Notes under the pieces: model-generated | Told to the model about the DNA's origin: nothing | Database searches by the model: none | Seen by the model: only the letters and a program-made list of their open reading frames with translations | DNA from: Malachius bipustulatus | Lineage: Eukaryota > Arthropoda > Insecta > Coleoptera > Melyridae | Length of the DNA stretch: 64,000 bases | Assembly: GCA_910589415.1 (NCBI GenBank) | Contig: OU342630.1 | Location: 27,127,867-27,191,866 of the forward strand | Direction: 5' to 3' | Program-made: the position numbers and the translations under genes | Part shown: piece after piece, positions 42,581 to 53,778 of the stretch | Layout: the number at the start of each line of letters is the position of its first letter | How positions within the stretch are numbered: position 1 is the stretch's first letter

Positions 42581-44393
42581 TCACCAAACTTGAAACGTTC
42601 CTGTGGTACGATTCAATAGTTTTTTTGATATGGCACTTTTAGGATCAGGAGCAAAAGAACTCCAGTTTGTCTTCATGCAATGAGGCAGCTCCTGCCAACA
42701 AAGCGAAACTTTACCGCGTACCCCGCATGCCTTCTCAATCGTGAAATATCTCCTAAACAAATTATCGATCCAGTCCTGGAGATCGGTGCCCACTTTCTGC
42801 GAATTAGTAACGCTCAGCCTCTCCAAAACGTCTTTATCAAAGGAACTGCCCAGAAACTGATCGTAAGCTTTTTCCCTATCTTTCGCGGCTAAATTGCCTC
42901 CATGAACAGAGATAGCCTGAGCGCTTGTGATCGGTATACCGTTGATCAATTCCAATGGTGTTATGAGAAATTTCAGTTCCGCTATTAACGACGACTGGTA
43001 AACTAACTTGACTGTCCACGAACCAGGTAGATGTGGAGACCTTAGTGTGGGTTTGACGTAACCGAAAACTGAATTCTCATCAATTGAGGCTTCGAAGAAG
43101 TCAGCGAGACGACCGGTCGGGTCTACCCACAAAAAAGTCACATTCTGAGAATGCGACAACACAGAGTCGGAAGGCGAAAATTTGTATAACAATATTAGCT
43201 CAGATAGAGGCGATAAGATACGTGCAAAGTTACGACATAACTGTTCCTTTTGATCGTAATTGCTGCCGACCGTCAGTGATTCTAAACGAGAAGTCAGCAG
43301 AGACGGACGTGTTAAGACTAGAGTATTTAACGGTTTGATTGCCAGTTCGACTTTAATAGACTCACCAGCGTTGGTCTCGATTTGCATATAAATTAACGTG
43401 TATTTGTAATTGTCTTGTAAGTGATATGAGTTTACTTGAAACAAAGAGCTCATTGACGATAAATTGCACGTTTGGTTTGATAATTTTTTCATCCAGACTC
43501 GAGCAGCACTATGGACGACAGTGATAAGACTGTCATCGGTCGAAGTGGAAATGTCCAGGTGATGATAAACGTTCTGCCAATAGGCATGTAGATTGGGAAC
43601 AGTCGAAGAAGTCGTATTTAGTCCATGCAACCACAGCTCCAACTGAAGAATAACCGACTGGCTTATTATCGGTTCAAACTTCCGAGCAAAGAACAGCTGC
43701 CTAGTTTCAGTGTTTAATATTTTTGGCCAGTCTTCCAATCTGAAATCGTTGGGGCTGCAACCGCACCAATCTACCACATGCTTATATTGACATTTACATC
43801 CCAATTTCCGTTTCCAATTGGTAACGTGCAGATTATTATCCACATACGTATCGCAGAACTTTGAATTCCTCAGAACTGTATGGAAAAACGATTCTGCCGG
43901 TAAGAGGGTGTGTTTGAAGACAATGAGTAGACCAGAAATTAACTCATCTGGCTTTACAGAAGCAACGAAACCTACAAACGGGCGCGAAAGTGCTATCCAG
44001 TCGCTGCCGCCATCTATTTGTATGCCTTTAGGTAACTTACGATCGGCAATTCTCCACATATGAGTGTCACATTCCACGAAGGTCTTGTCCAAGCCCTGCT
44101 TCTGGATGAACCGTTGCACTTCTCGGCCATGGGATTTGACGAAATTCCTTCCATGATTCACTGACAAAAAATTTTCCAGACTGAAGATCGGCTTAACGGG
44201 AAAATCGGATTCGCTCAAGTTTAAAATGAAGTCCCACTTCCAATCTAGTGCTAGTAATTCTCTCATGCAGGACAGAAGCATTGTTAGCAGAGATGCTCCA
44301 CCCCAAATTGTCGCATAGCGATTTCTCGTTAATCGTATGTTGCTGAATTGTTTCTCTAATGGCAACAGCTCTCGAAATAAATAATCTTGGCGC
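42581..44393 (-). CDS. oxt: peptide O-xylosyltransferase, terminal coding exon
   Basis: The enzyme transfers xylose from UDP-xylose to serines of proteoglycan core proteins in the Golgi, the first step of heparan and chondroitin sulfate synthesis. The exon encodes about 604 residues. The glycosyltransferase family 14 domain shows TIWGGASLLTM, WDFILNLSESDFPV, ECDTHMWR, IDGGSDWIAL, LLPAESFFHTVL and the cysteine block KCQYKHVVDWCGCSPNDF. The following 300 residues are the xylosyltransferase C-terminal domain, ending TFQVW and TGA at 42581-42583. The upstream edge is a splice acceptor: TTGTTCTAG on the minus strand, then CGC at 44393, so the in-frame ATG at 44365 is not a start. It joins exon 58728-58888 in frame (HVDV then RQDYLFREL). 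N-terminal exons lie beyond or are unrecognised. Confidence 0.95.
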
Positions 44394-44538
44394 TAGAACA
44401 AAGTAAATATAAAACTTGTTAATTATTAGGAAATATTTTTTTTTAAAGGCACAACTATGCAAATTTTTTGAAAAGAAGTTTACTGAAGTCACTTCAATTC
44501 TCAATATCAAAAGTATATAATGTGCCCAAATTGTAATA

Positions 44539-45306
44539 CAGTCAAACCTGGATAAGACGAACATTGAATAAGGTGGAAATCTGTCTATCACGGAAATTTT
44601 TCCCGGTCCCGAATTAAGCTATACACATTACATGTTAACTTCAACTGCTCAAGCCGGAAACTGCGTAACGCGGAGACGAAACACATTTTGTAACCTTATG
44701 CACGCAATTTCACCTGTATAAGACGGAAGCGGACCGACGTCGCCACCCTTTACTCTTTACCACCGCATGTTTTCGCGCGTCTATCCTACTCTCACTTCTC
44801 GGAATTTTTATTGCGGCAATAAAAACTGTCTATAGGTACTTATGCACTTCCTGTTTAGTCCTGTTCGGATTCAATTTTAGTCAATTCTAAACTCTTCAAC
44901 TGTGAGCTGTGAGCATCAAATTATTTTTAGTAGGTACAATATTCGATATGTCTGCAAATAAAAAATTCAACACTCTAACACTGAAATCTTTAAAAATCTA
45001 TTTTAATAGATTTAATTATGTGTTATGAAAATAAAAAATTAGCGTTAAGCTTCTCGCGGAAAAATATAAGTGTGGTAAAACACAAGTTTATGATATTTTG
45101 AAGAATAAGGACAAAATAAAATCAGATTGGCTCGAGGGAAAACATTCTATCGATACTAAAAAAAAAATGTACGTACTGTTGGGCATTTTCCGTGCTAAGC
45201 AGGTTTGTTTCCGGTTTAGACAGTTGTTGTTGTTTAAGCCGGAAACCTGTATAAGACGGAATTTATTTTTGGTCCCAGGCGTTTCCGGGTTATCCAGGTT
45301 TGACTG
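44539..45306 (+). mobile_element. pogo/Tigger-type non-autonomous element, 768 bp
   Basis: Inverted ends CAGTCAAACCTGGATAA and TTATCCAGGTTTGACTG, flanked by TA, are characteristic of pogo/Tigger elements; further inverted words (GCCGGAAAC, TATAAGACGGAA) occur inward. At about 45035-45140 the plus strand encodes KLLAEKYKCGKTQVYDILKN, the helix-turn-helix at the start of CENP-B/pogo transposases (frame shared with the stretch from 45098). The DDE domain is absent, so it is an internal-deletion derivative. Confidence 0.9.
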
Positions 45307-46192
45307 TACATTATTATTACATACGAGGTAAATTTGTTTTGTAATTATAGAGAAACTTTGGTAAACAATGTTTCCTCAAATTCTTTAAGAGATAAATTTT
45401 AAATGGATAATTAGTGAAGACTGAAAGCTGCTTTTTTCTATACATAATTACATTTAAGATTGTTGAACCATTTTCAACTTTTGATCTGATTTTTGTAGGC
45501 TCTGGTCCTCAAATGATTTATTTATGTTAATAGTAGTATTTTTTTTTACAATTTAACACTTTCTATTAATTTATTGAAGCAATTTTCACACCCAAAATTG
45601 AATTGTTAACTGATGAGAGATTTTTTTACATACTCATGGACAAAATTCCTTTTGTCCACGCAAGATATATGTGAAAATTAAAAAAAAATCATAATGATAT
45701 AAGTTACTGTTACTCTTAAATAGGTATCTAGTAGCCTGGAAACAACAGCAGGAATATCTTTTTAATCAAGTGGCTATAAATATCATTACTAGGTGATCAG
45801 TTGAGGATACGGAGCGGCTATATCTCTGGAACTATTGGTCCTATCGCCTCAAAATAAAAATTTTCCGGCCATAGGTGACCAAGAAAAATTCTCTGAAAAT
45901 ATTTTCAAGAAGGTCGCACTTCCGGAAATACCGCAAGTGGACACATATTTCAGTAAGGGAGACATCCGGTATTTTATTACATTTTTAAATTGCCTGAAAA
46001 AAATTAATCCAGGTGGTTTTTATTGATGGCGTTTAACTTGAATTGTTTATGAGTTATAAAAAAGGGAAAGTCGCAATTTTTCATTTTCAAAACAGTGTAC
46101 ATCAGAAACGGCTCCATGTTTCCAAATGTTTCCAGGCTACATGTCCCTATATTAACTTTTCATGTAGTTTCCTATTAGATAGTCTAAATTTC
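45307..46192. other. intronic DNA, no gene recognised
   Basis: The 45790-46030 stretch (GGCTATATCTCTGGAACTAT and following) has the flavour of an interspersed repeat but I could not classify it. No supported coding region. Confidence 0.35.
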
Positions 46193-46472
46193 TATACAGA
46201 GTGCTTCAGTCATGATGGATCAAACGAAGCAGGGTGATAGAGGACCTCAATATGAATCGATCTAACCCCCATATGTGTGTTCGGAAAATTGATGGTTTGG
46301 GAGTTATCATCATTTAAGTCTATTTCCTGAAGAACCTGATTTTCCAAAGACAGTGTGTCATGCTGGCTTAACAGCTCGGTTTAGCTTGATGGAATTTTCC
46401 AAAGATGTAGTCAAATAATGAGTCTATCACATCGTGTGTAAGCTTCCCCAATATGCAAGGGACACAATTATT
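46193..46472 (+). repeat. 280-bp repeat, left copy (inverted partner at 58419-58679)
   Basis: It begins TATACAGAGTGCTTCAGTCA and ends with CAAGGGACACAATTA. The inverse complement of 58419-58679 matches along its whole length with scattered differences. The TATACAG terminus suggests the end of an inverted-repeat DNA transposon. Confidence 0.85.
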
Positions 46473-47820
46473 AGAATTTTTTTTTTTTAAATGGATACAC
46501 TTGTCGTTCTTGAACTCTCGCATTCATCAGTTTGCACTGTTTGCAGTTTAGTAAACGGAATTTTGTAATATTTCAAGGTTTAAGTCTGATAAATATTTTT
46601 TATTAAAAATACACTAAAACAAATATTGACCAGTTTCATTTTCAAAAAGCTCTAAAAAACTAAGGACTTACCTACCGAAAAAAATTAAAAATAATTTGCC
46701 ACATTTTTATCAGGAGTATGATAATAATAATAATATTGTTATACAGGTTATACCGGGTGGGAAAAATAAGAATCTGAAAATAATTAGGATAACTTCAGCC
46801 ATTGATGAAATATCCCAAAAAAATTAAAAAATCGAGATTTCTTATTTCAGCCATCTTATCTTTTCATTATTGATAATAATTATTATTAATTATTGTATTT
46901 TATCTAGGTTTACATAAGAGTCTTTAAGAGCTGTTGCCCTGATATTTAAAAAACTTCCAAAGCCGACCAGAACCAATTAAGTATAGTCATTTTTTGTTCT
47001 TTCTTATGGCCATTATATTTTTTTCATGCCATTCAGTATTGAAAATTTCAATTTAATAAAAAATCTAAGAAATTTAAAAAAAAAACATTCAAAATTTTGT
47101 CTAATTTTTTTCGAAAAACCGAAAAAAAATATTTTAACAGAATGACGTCATAAGCAAAAACTTATTGTTCTGCAAACATGAATTCTGCAAACTTATGAAC
47201 ATAAAATCAAACATTCCCTTGAAAGGTAATTTATCCCTTCCTTGTATTTAAGTTTTAAGGAGATAAATTAACTTTAAACGATGTATTCTTAGAAGCACAT
47301 TATGGTAAGTCAAACTTGCAGATATTTAAGTAGCTCTATTATAAGTCAATTAGCATACATATCCAATGTTATATTTTAAGAAGTCCGGACCTGTTCCCTC
47401 AATTCTCCATCCATAGAGCTTACTGCTAGGCAGGTCGTAAAGGTGTCCTTTGTAAATAGAGTCCTTTTATGTAGAATGTATACATACCGCTGGGTGGTTA
47501 AACAGCTATAATTTACCATTATAAGTCAACTTTTACTAAATCTTAGAACGACTATTATGTGTTATGCACGCGTAAAAATACCCGGTACTCCGGGTAAGTT
47601 TCCGGCTGTAGTCCACCTCGACGCGTCACGTGGGTTCGATACAAACGTGCGGCAAGCCGAGCATTTCCTCTTGCATATCCATAGAAGTAATGCATTTCGG
47701 CATATTCAGATTGTAAGTAGGGCATGACGACCAAAATAAAGCAAAATAGGTCCGAAATCTGATGAATGAGCGAGAACTAAGCCCACATTTACTTCAAATC
47801 GTAGTTTGAAGATATTATTA
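46473..47820. other. intronic repeat-like DNA
   Basis: There is no coding region. GTTATACCGGGTGGGAAAAA at about 46750 resembles an inverted-repeat terminus without a found partner. At 47025-47150 a stretch beginning CATGCCATTCAGTA and ending AGAATGACGTCAT is self-complementary at its ends and resembles 59741-59813, so both are probably one small MITE family. A G+C-richer block at 47580-47680 is unassigned. Confidence 0.4.
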
Positions 47821-47999
47821 ATAATAATCTTTATTAGCCCAACAGGAACACCCATTTACAGGACTACATACGAAAATAGATACAATATGGTATCTTGAAA
47901 TAACAATTTCTTATAGTAACAAAAGAAAAAAAAACAAAACAAAAATTCACGCAATTATGAAGGATAACAATAAAGGTAAATAACAAACAAATAACCTAG

Positions 48000-50848
48000 T
48001 CAAAGTGCCATGCCATGGAATCTGTCCAATGCAACCCGTTTGATAACACCCAAACTTGAGAAGTTCAAATCACAAAACTGACACATGCCATTGAAGTTCG
48101 AACACATAACACTTATAGGTGATCTGGCAGATAAGTTAGTTCTAGCCAATTTCAGGTAGAACATATTACTACCCCTCAGGTTGGCCTGAGGAACAGCAAA
48201 ATTTATGTCACTAAGAAGCGCAGGGCAGTCGATCCAGTTGTGAATCAATTTATAAAGAAAAACAATAGAATTAATTCTCCTTCTATCACACAAACTTGGC
48301 ATATCAAATGCCTCCAGGAGCAAACCGTAGTCAATTCCTCTAGGAGGGTAAACACCATCTTGCCTAAATTTCAAGTATTTCAGGAATTTTCTTTGAATCC
48401 TCTCCAGCAAGTTAATATAAACATGGTAAGTGGGATAGAAGATCAGAGAACAATACTCTAGCTTAGATCGAACATACGTAAAATATAGGATCTTTATCGT
48501 AGACATGTCACGAAGAGACCTCGAGTTCCGGACAATGAATCCCAGGGTTTTGTTGGCCGATCTAGCCAAGGCAGAGATGTGACCACTAAATGACATTTTG
48601 CTGTCAAATAAGACACCCAAATCCACAGTCGACTCAAACCTCCCCAAAACTTCATCCCCAATCTTATACATAAACTGAAAAGGATTTCGCATTCTTGTGT
48701 AAGACACAACCTTACATTTGGAGACATTCAGTTGCAGTCTGTTAATATCGCACCACTCCAAAACGAGACCAAGCTGGCGCTGGAGCTTGATGCAGTCAGC
48801 AAGGCAGCTGATTATAGTAAAAATCTTCAAGTCGTCAGCAAAAAACAGAGAACGGGTTTCAATCACATAACTAAGGTCATTGATAAAGATAAGAAATAGT
48901 AATGGCCCTAAATTCGAACCCTGAGGAACACCTGACGTAGCTCTGAAATTGCCCGACTTGAATCCATTGTATGACACATACTGGAGTCTCTCGGAAAGGT
49001 AGGAATCAAAGAACAATACAAATGAAGATACAAATCCAAAATCCACCAATTTGCTAAGGAGCACCGAGTGATCAATTCGATCAAACGCCTTGGAGAAGTC
49101 AGTGTAGATGACATCTACCTGACCCCCAGGCTGATCTATAACATCAGTTGTGAACTGGCTGAAAGTGGCCAAATTGGTGACCGTGGATCTGTGCGGCATG
49201 AAGCCATCTTGTAAAGGAGAAATCAAATGTCTCACCGACGCAAAAACATGGTTATAAATAAGTTTTTCAAATACCTTAGAGAATGTGCACAAAAGAGAGA
49301 TTGGTCTGTAATTCTGCACCCTAGTTGTATCACCTTTCTTTAGTATGGGACATGTTTTGGAAGTTTTCCAGCAATTTGGAAACACGTGAGTTCGAAGCGA
49401 AAGATTAAACAGGACATACAGGGGATAAGAAAAAATAACAGCACAATCTCTCACGAGAAAGGATGGAATCTGGTCCGGACCACTAGTTAGCCTGTCCCCC
49501 ATTTTTTTGCACTCCCTGGCGATCGCATCGACGGAAAAATATGGCAAGTCAACACAGTTAGAGTCACCACTGGCAACCCCAACCCGGCCAGCATTGGAGC
49601 CAGGAAGATAAACAGACTCGAAGTACTCAGCGAAACTATCCACAATGTCTTGCGGTTTATCATGTGCACGACCATCACTATCAATAACAGCACCTGGTAT
49701 TCTACTGCCCTGTCTACTATTATTTATGAATGACCAAAAACGTTTTGGATCTAATTTAACAGACTCCTCCATTTCAGAAACATAATTTTTATAAGCTGAT
49801 TTAATCTGATTCTTAACCACCGATCTAAGAGACTTGTACTGTTGATAATGAGACACGGAATTGCTCTTCTTATATTTGGAGTAGTACCTCTCTTTGCTTC
49901 TGATGTTATTAATTATTTCGTGATCAAACCACAAGGGAAAACGTCGAGCTCTGCTTTTATAACGTGGAACATGGGAGTCAACACAGTTATACACTCTTGA
50001 ATAGAATTCATCACAAGCTGTGTTAACATCATTAATTTGTTCGAGAAAAGACCAGTTTATGCTTAACAAATCGTTATATAACGCTGGAAAATTAGCTCTT
50101 TTGAAATTGTAATCCTTCTCAAGTCTGTTTGCTTCAAAGTTCAGTGAAGTTGTTTCAAATCGGCATGATAACAGCAAGGCCGGATGGTGACGATCCTCCG
50201 GTATTACCGATTCATCACTTCTAATAACATGACATGCAGTATTAGAGAAAACTAGATCTAATAGTCGATTATTACGGTTTAATATATTGTTGCATTGACT
50301 GACATCAGCAAAGTTAATAAACTGATTTAACACTCCAGATTTAGCATCACCATCAGGCCCTTCACAAAACATTGGTACGTTAAAATCCCCGAGAAGAATC
50401 AACTTCTCCCTATGTAGACAAATCCAGTGCTCCAATGACTCAATCAATGACTCATAGTGATACAGAGAGGTCTGAGGCGGAATGTAGATGCATATTATAT
50501 TAAATTTTGCAGATTTAAAGGAACACTTGACACCAACTGCATCCACAACCGGAGCTGCACTGAGCACGGATGTCAAATCAATACTGACCGCACTAACACA
50601 CTTTTTTACTGCAAGAAGTACACCACCTCCACACTGTTTGCTGTGAGCTTGTAAGTTCCTGTCGCATCGAAACACATTAAACAGACTAGGGCACAGCTCT
50701 CCATCAAGGATGTCATCCTGGAGCCGTGTTTCAGTGAATGCCAGTACATCATGTTGACTTGAAGACAATGCGAGGTAGAAATCCAGCACTCTAGTTCTAA
50801 GTCCATTTACATTCTGGTAGTAGCATGAAATGTCGGTGTAGTTGGGCC
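48000..50848 (-). CDS. LINE ORF2: endonuclease and reverse transcriptase
   Basis: About 950 codons are intact. The N-terminal AP-endonuclease-like domain has the Glu of FTETRLQDD, then LLGDFNVP, and the H of EDRHHPALL. The reverse transcriptase follows: CPILKKGDTTRVQNYRPISL, DFSKAFDRIDH, TSGVPQGSNLGPLLF, and catalytic FFADDLKIF (about 48820-48845). The C-terminal part contains KLEYCSLIFYP and a conserved Arg-rich helix. The frame is open upstream of the GTG at 50787-50789 to a stop just inside ORF1, reading CYYQNVNGLRTR, which belongs to the endonuclease. No ATG exists before about residue 140, so initiation must involve ORF1 translation or a non-AUG start. It nicks target DNA and primes reverse transcription. 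Confidence 0.93.
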
Positions 50849-50851
50849 CAT

Positions 50852-51634
50852 TTAGTTTGTTGAGACAATCTTAGGAATGCCACCTACATGCCTGATTCGC
50901 AGGTCAGACTCACCCGCTTTCAAACGCCGGTCCAGCTCAGATTTCACAGTCTTGTAGTATTCAATCTGACGCGGAGTCCTGTCGTAAGATATTCTAACTC
51001 CATTATACTCATCCATACCAACAAGAAGTTTAACTTTTCGAATGACCTCATGTACCGTTTGTTCAGTTGGTAACGTAACCTTAACCGGACGGGGTCTAAC
51101 AGCATTTTTATCAAAACGACCGAGTCGAAAGCATTTAATATTATTGAGATCAGAGTCCCGAGCCAACTTGTTTAGAAGACCTGTCACAAAAGTTCTCTCC
51201 TGATCGGATCTTTCCTGCTTATTCTGAAGGCTAGATTCTTGCAAGCCAAACACAATTACGTTCAACTTTCTCCTGCCGCGCTCATCAATCTCAGAGATGA
51301 GATTTTCATAAGTTTCACAGCCAACAGATTGAGGTGATGCAGCTGATGAGGCATTCGGTTGATTGGAGAGTGAACGCATCTGTTCTTCAATCTTATCAAT
51401 TTTGGCTATTAATTTAGGAATTAATTTAAGCCCATTTTCACACCCCTCACATAAGAACTTCAACCTTCTATTCTTCAACTCAAGACATCTCACCTCGGTC
51501 GCGGACAGTCCACTGCACCCATCACAGTAAAACTCCCCGCAGCTATCACAGGTGAACAATCTGGAATCTCCCTCAGAAGAATCACATTTAGTACACTTAC
51601 TCATTCTGAGCAAAAAAAGAGAGATCAGGCTCAA
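50852..51634 (-). CDS. LINE ORF1: PHD-like zinc finger, RNA-binding type
   Basis: There are 260 codons. Residues about 14-65 form a Cys-rich PHD-like finger (CTKCDSSEGDSR, FTCDSCGEFYCDGCSG, FLCEGC), a domain known in ORF1 of CR1-group LINEs. A short helical linker (LIAKIDKIEEQMRSL) is followed by an RRM-like region (RKLNVIVFGLQESS to VHEVIRKVKLL) as in L1-type ORF1 proteins. The start could be 51634 or the downstream ATG at MSKCTKC, which immediately precedes the finger; I favour the latter. ORF1 proteins bind the element RNA. Confidence 0.88.
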   Translation of the reverse strand: MSLISLFLLRMSKCTKCDSSEGDSRLFTCDSCGEFYCDGCSGLSATEVRCLELKNRRLKFLCEGCENGLKLIPKLIAKIDKIEEQMRSLSNQPNASSAASPQSVGCETYENLISEIDERGRRKLNVIVFGLQESSLQNKQERSDQERTFVTGLLNKLARDSDLNNIKCFRLGRFDKNAVRPRPVKVTLPTEQTVHEVIRKVKLLVGMDEYNGVRISYDRTPRQIEYYKTVKSELDRRLKAGESDLRIRHVGGIPKIVSTN

Positions 51635-52275
51635 TCAAACTGATAAGGGAGACTGACTCCCGTCTCTCCAAGATAAACAACAAAAAAGAAAAACTAAAAG
51701 AACTTATCAAGTATGATAACCTTATCAGAGAGGCTTCACAAACCAACCTGGAAATATCATTCAGAAATTCTATGAAGACTACTTTAAACCACCAAAATAG
51801 CACTGAAGCAGCTATCCAAAACAGAAAATTTTGGATCCACTAGATAGGAAAAACTCAGTTGAGCCAGTATCGACAATTAGAACACTTCAAATCTTGAAGA
51901 ACACCACTTAAAAAACACTTTAACCGAGAGAGCAAAATGAGTGTCTGCCTTGCATTCAGTTACCTTAAATAAAAGTGCGAATCACGTGCGTAAAAATTAT
52001 TTAAAAGTCCGATTGAACACTAGATTATAACACGAAAACTGAAGAACAAAACTACTACATTAAAAACAAGATAAATTAAAGAACCAAAACTGGCAGCAAA
52101 TCGAAGAAGAACGAAGTGGAATACAGATTGATTATAATTATTGCAAATTGAATTTCCTGTGTTAAGTTCTGTCAGTATTATCAAATACCTTAAAATATAA
52201 TACCGGACACTTCCTCTCAAAACCTCCGTCCATTTTTACAGCGCCCTCATGCAGGAACTGGGGCCACTATAAGCT
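51635..52275 (-). other. LINE 5' leader
   Basis: This is a non-coding minus-strand leader of the CR1/Jockey-group LINE. Its outermost 85 bp (52190-52275) match, in inverse, 58028-58135. Confidence 0.5.
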
Positions 52276-52947
52276 GTTTTTAAATTCAAAGTTAGGTAAC
52301 TTTTCACGGTTTTTGACAGCTGCAGTCAATCATAATTAATTATTATTAATAATTTGTCATTAGTAATTATTGAACGTTTTAGTTTCAAGTATAATTTCAA
52401 TTTAAAGTTACTCTCAAAGCATTATATATCAGCGGATAATTTTGTTGCGTACGCAGTTAAATAGGCATTTATAATGTACCGCTGTATTAAAGTGAACATA
52501 ATGTCTGGAAAATATGTGCTGTGTGCTGTGTGCGGTTGCATTATGGATTGCTAAGCATGTCCAGATCTTTCCACGGTGTTCCAAGCAGGCATAAAGAATT
52601 ATGTATAAAGTTAACTTTAGAAGCCGCGTAAATAAACTTATTAATATTTTATAACGGTGGCAACGTGGCACTGAGCAAGTAATCTGTGTTATTATTTAGC
52701 ACCTACAGTTTTCCCGATTTTCGCGAGTTGTAGTGTTGGATAATCAACAATCTTGGTGTCAAAGTGAAATCACAGAAATAAGGCTTGATGCTGAGGTAAA
52801 AATCGCAAAATTCATGCACGAACATTAGATAAATCAATGTAAACAAATAGTTGAAATAAAGGTGGATGATAAGAGACACTGATAAGCGACAACAACTCTC
52901 ATAAAAGTTATCAACACTGTTGCCAGACTGTGTAAGAAATATCGATT
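52276..52947. other. intronic DNA between the two LINEs
   Basis: No gene. A segment ending TATAACGGTGGCAACGTGGC (about 52650-52675) resembles an LTR edge with primer site, but I found no LTR partner. Confidence 0.35.
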
Positions 52948-53040
52948 ACTAGGGGGCCGATAAGAACGAAGTACTTCCGATCCGACGAGGAGAGTCAGTT
53001 CTTTGCGCAATCCCCATAAGTAAGAATTAGGTAGACAAAA

Positions 53041-53778
53041 ATGAAAGAGGGCGATATGGATGAGATAAAGGGTATGTTCTCAACTATCAGTGCAAACATG
53101 CAAGCCATGGATAATAAACTGTCTGAGGTTATGAGGGAACTGAGAGATACTAAGGTAGAGAATGAAGTGATGAAAAAACAGATTAAAATTCAGGAAGAGA
53201 AGATTGCAAACCTTGAAAGAGATGTGAGGAGAAAAAATCTGATTATTAAGGGCATACCGGACAATGAGACGGAGAATTTTGCCCAGACGACAGAAATGGT
53301 AGCAAAGATATGTGAAACCCTTGGAGTGGATTTCAAACCGGAAAACGACCTAGATGAAGCAAAGAGATTAGGCAGACCAGCTACAGACAAACAGAGACCA
53401 GTGTTGCTGAAGCTGACAACATTAAATAAGAAAATGGAGATCTTAGGGAGAACTAGAGCATTAAAGGGAACAAATATTTGGATAGACGAGGATTTCCCGA
53501 AAGATATCCAAGAGGAAAGGAAACTATTGATCCCAAAACTGAAAGAGGCCAGAAGCAAAGGTCACAAAGCTCAACTTAGATATAATAAATTGATTATAAA
53601 TGGAAAAGTGCACTCTGCAACGGACATCAAACAAAGCGTACCAACTTTGGCACCACCAGGTTCAAGCGGAGAAATAGACAGAAAAAGGAAAACAGAAATG
53701 AGGTCCCCGGGGTCTGCAGAACTAGAAGAACAGCTCAGTAAAGTTACTCGTACTTCTTCAAAAAACTTATACAACTAG
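53041..53778 (+). CDS. LINE ORF1: coiled coil plus RRM-like domain
   Basis: There are 245 codons from ATG 53041 (preceded by CAAAA). Residues about 10-65 are a continuous heptad-like coiled coil (MDEIKGMF... KIQEEKIANLERDV), followed by RRKNLIIKGIPDNE and an RRM-like fold to about residue 190, the layout of Transposase_22/L1 ORF1 proteins that trimerise and coat the RNA. The last codons before TAG 53776-53778 include a slippery A-AAA-AAC sequence in the correct phase for a -1 shift into ORF2. Confidence 0.9.
   Translation: MKEGDMDEIKGMFSTISANMQAMDNKLSEVMRELRDTKVENEVMKKQIKIQEEKIANLERDVRRKNLIIKGIPDNETENFAQTTEMVAKICETLGVDFKPENDLDEAKRLGRPATDKQRPVLLKLTTLNKKMEILGRTRALKGTNIWIDEDFPKDIQEERKLLIPKLKEARSKGHKAQLRYNKLIINGKVHSATDIKQSVPTLAPPGSSGEIDRKRKTEMRSPGSAELEEQLSKVTRTSSKNLYN
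53760..53766 (+). promoter_or_regulatory. candidate -1 ribosomal slippery site AAAAAAC
   Basis: In ORF1 phase the codons are TCA-AAA-AAC, so the heptamer A AAA AAC has the canonical X XXY YYZ spacing. After a -1 slip the frame is that of ORF2 and is open for the next 3 kb. ORF2 has a stop just upstream in its own frame (TAA 53739-53741) and no ATG between that stop and its endonuclease N-terminus. I see no strong downstream hairpin. Confidence 0.5.

Larger units (their letters stand above)
47822..52275 (-). mobile_element. CR1/Jockey-group LINE, apparently full length
   Basis: Two uninterrupted ORFs lie on the minus strand with a 5' leader of about 0.6 kb and a 3' end at about 47822, in which AATAAAGATTATTATT (minus strand) forms a short simple-repeat tail instead of a long poly(A). 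The proposed 5' edge (AGTGGCCCCAGTTCCTGC on the minus strand, about 52273) recurs at 58028, so its exact position is uncertain. It sits in the oxt intron in the same orientation as the gene. Confidence 0.85.

Noticed and set aside
44365..44365. ATG at 44365 as the start of the xylosyltransferase
   Set aside because: Conserved residues continue upstream (RQDYLFREL) to a splice acceptor at 44394, and a matching upstream exon exists at 58728-58888.
52430..52680. Solo LTR with primer site (TGGCAACGTGGCAC)
   Set aside because: Only a vague resemblance; no paired LTR, no target duplication and no adjacent retroelement sequence were found.
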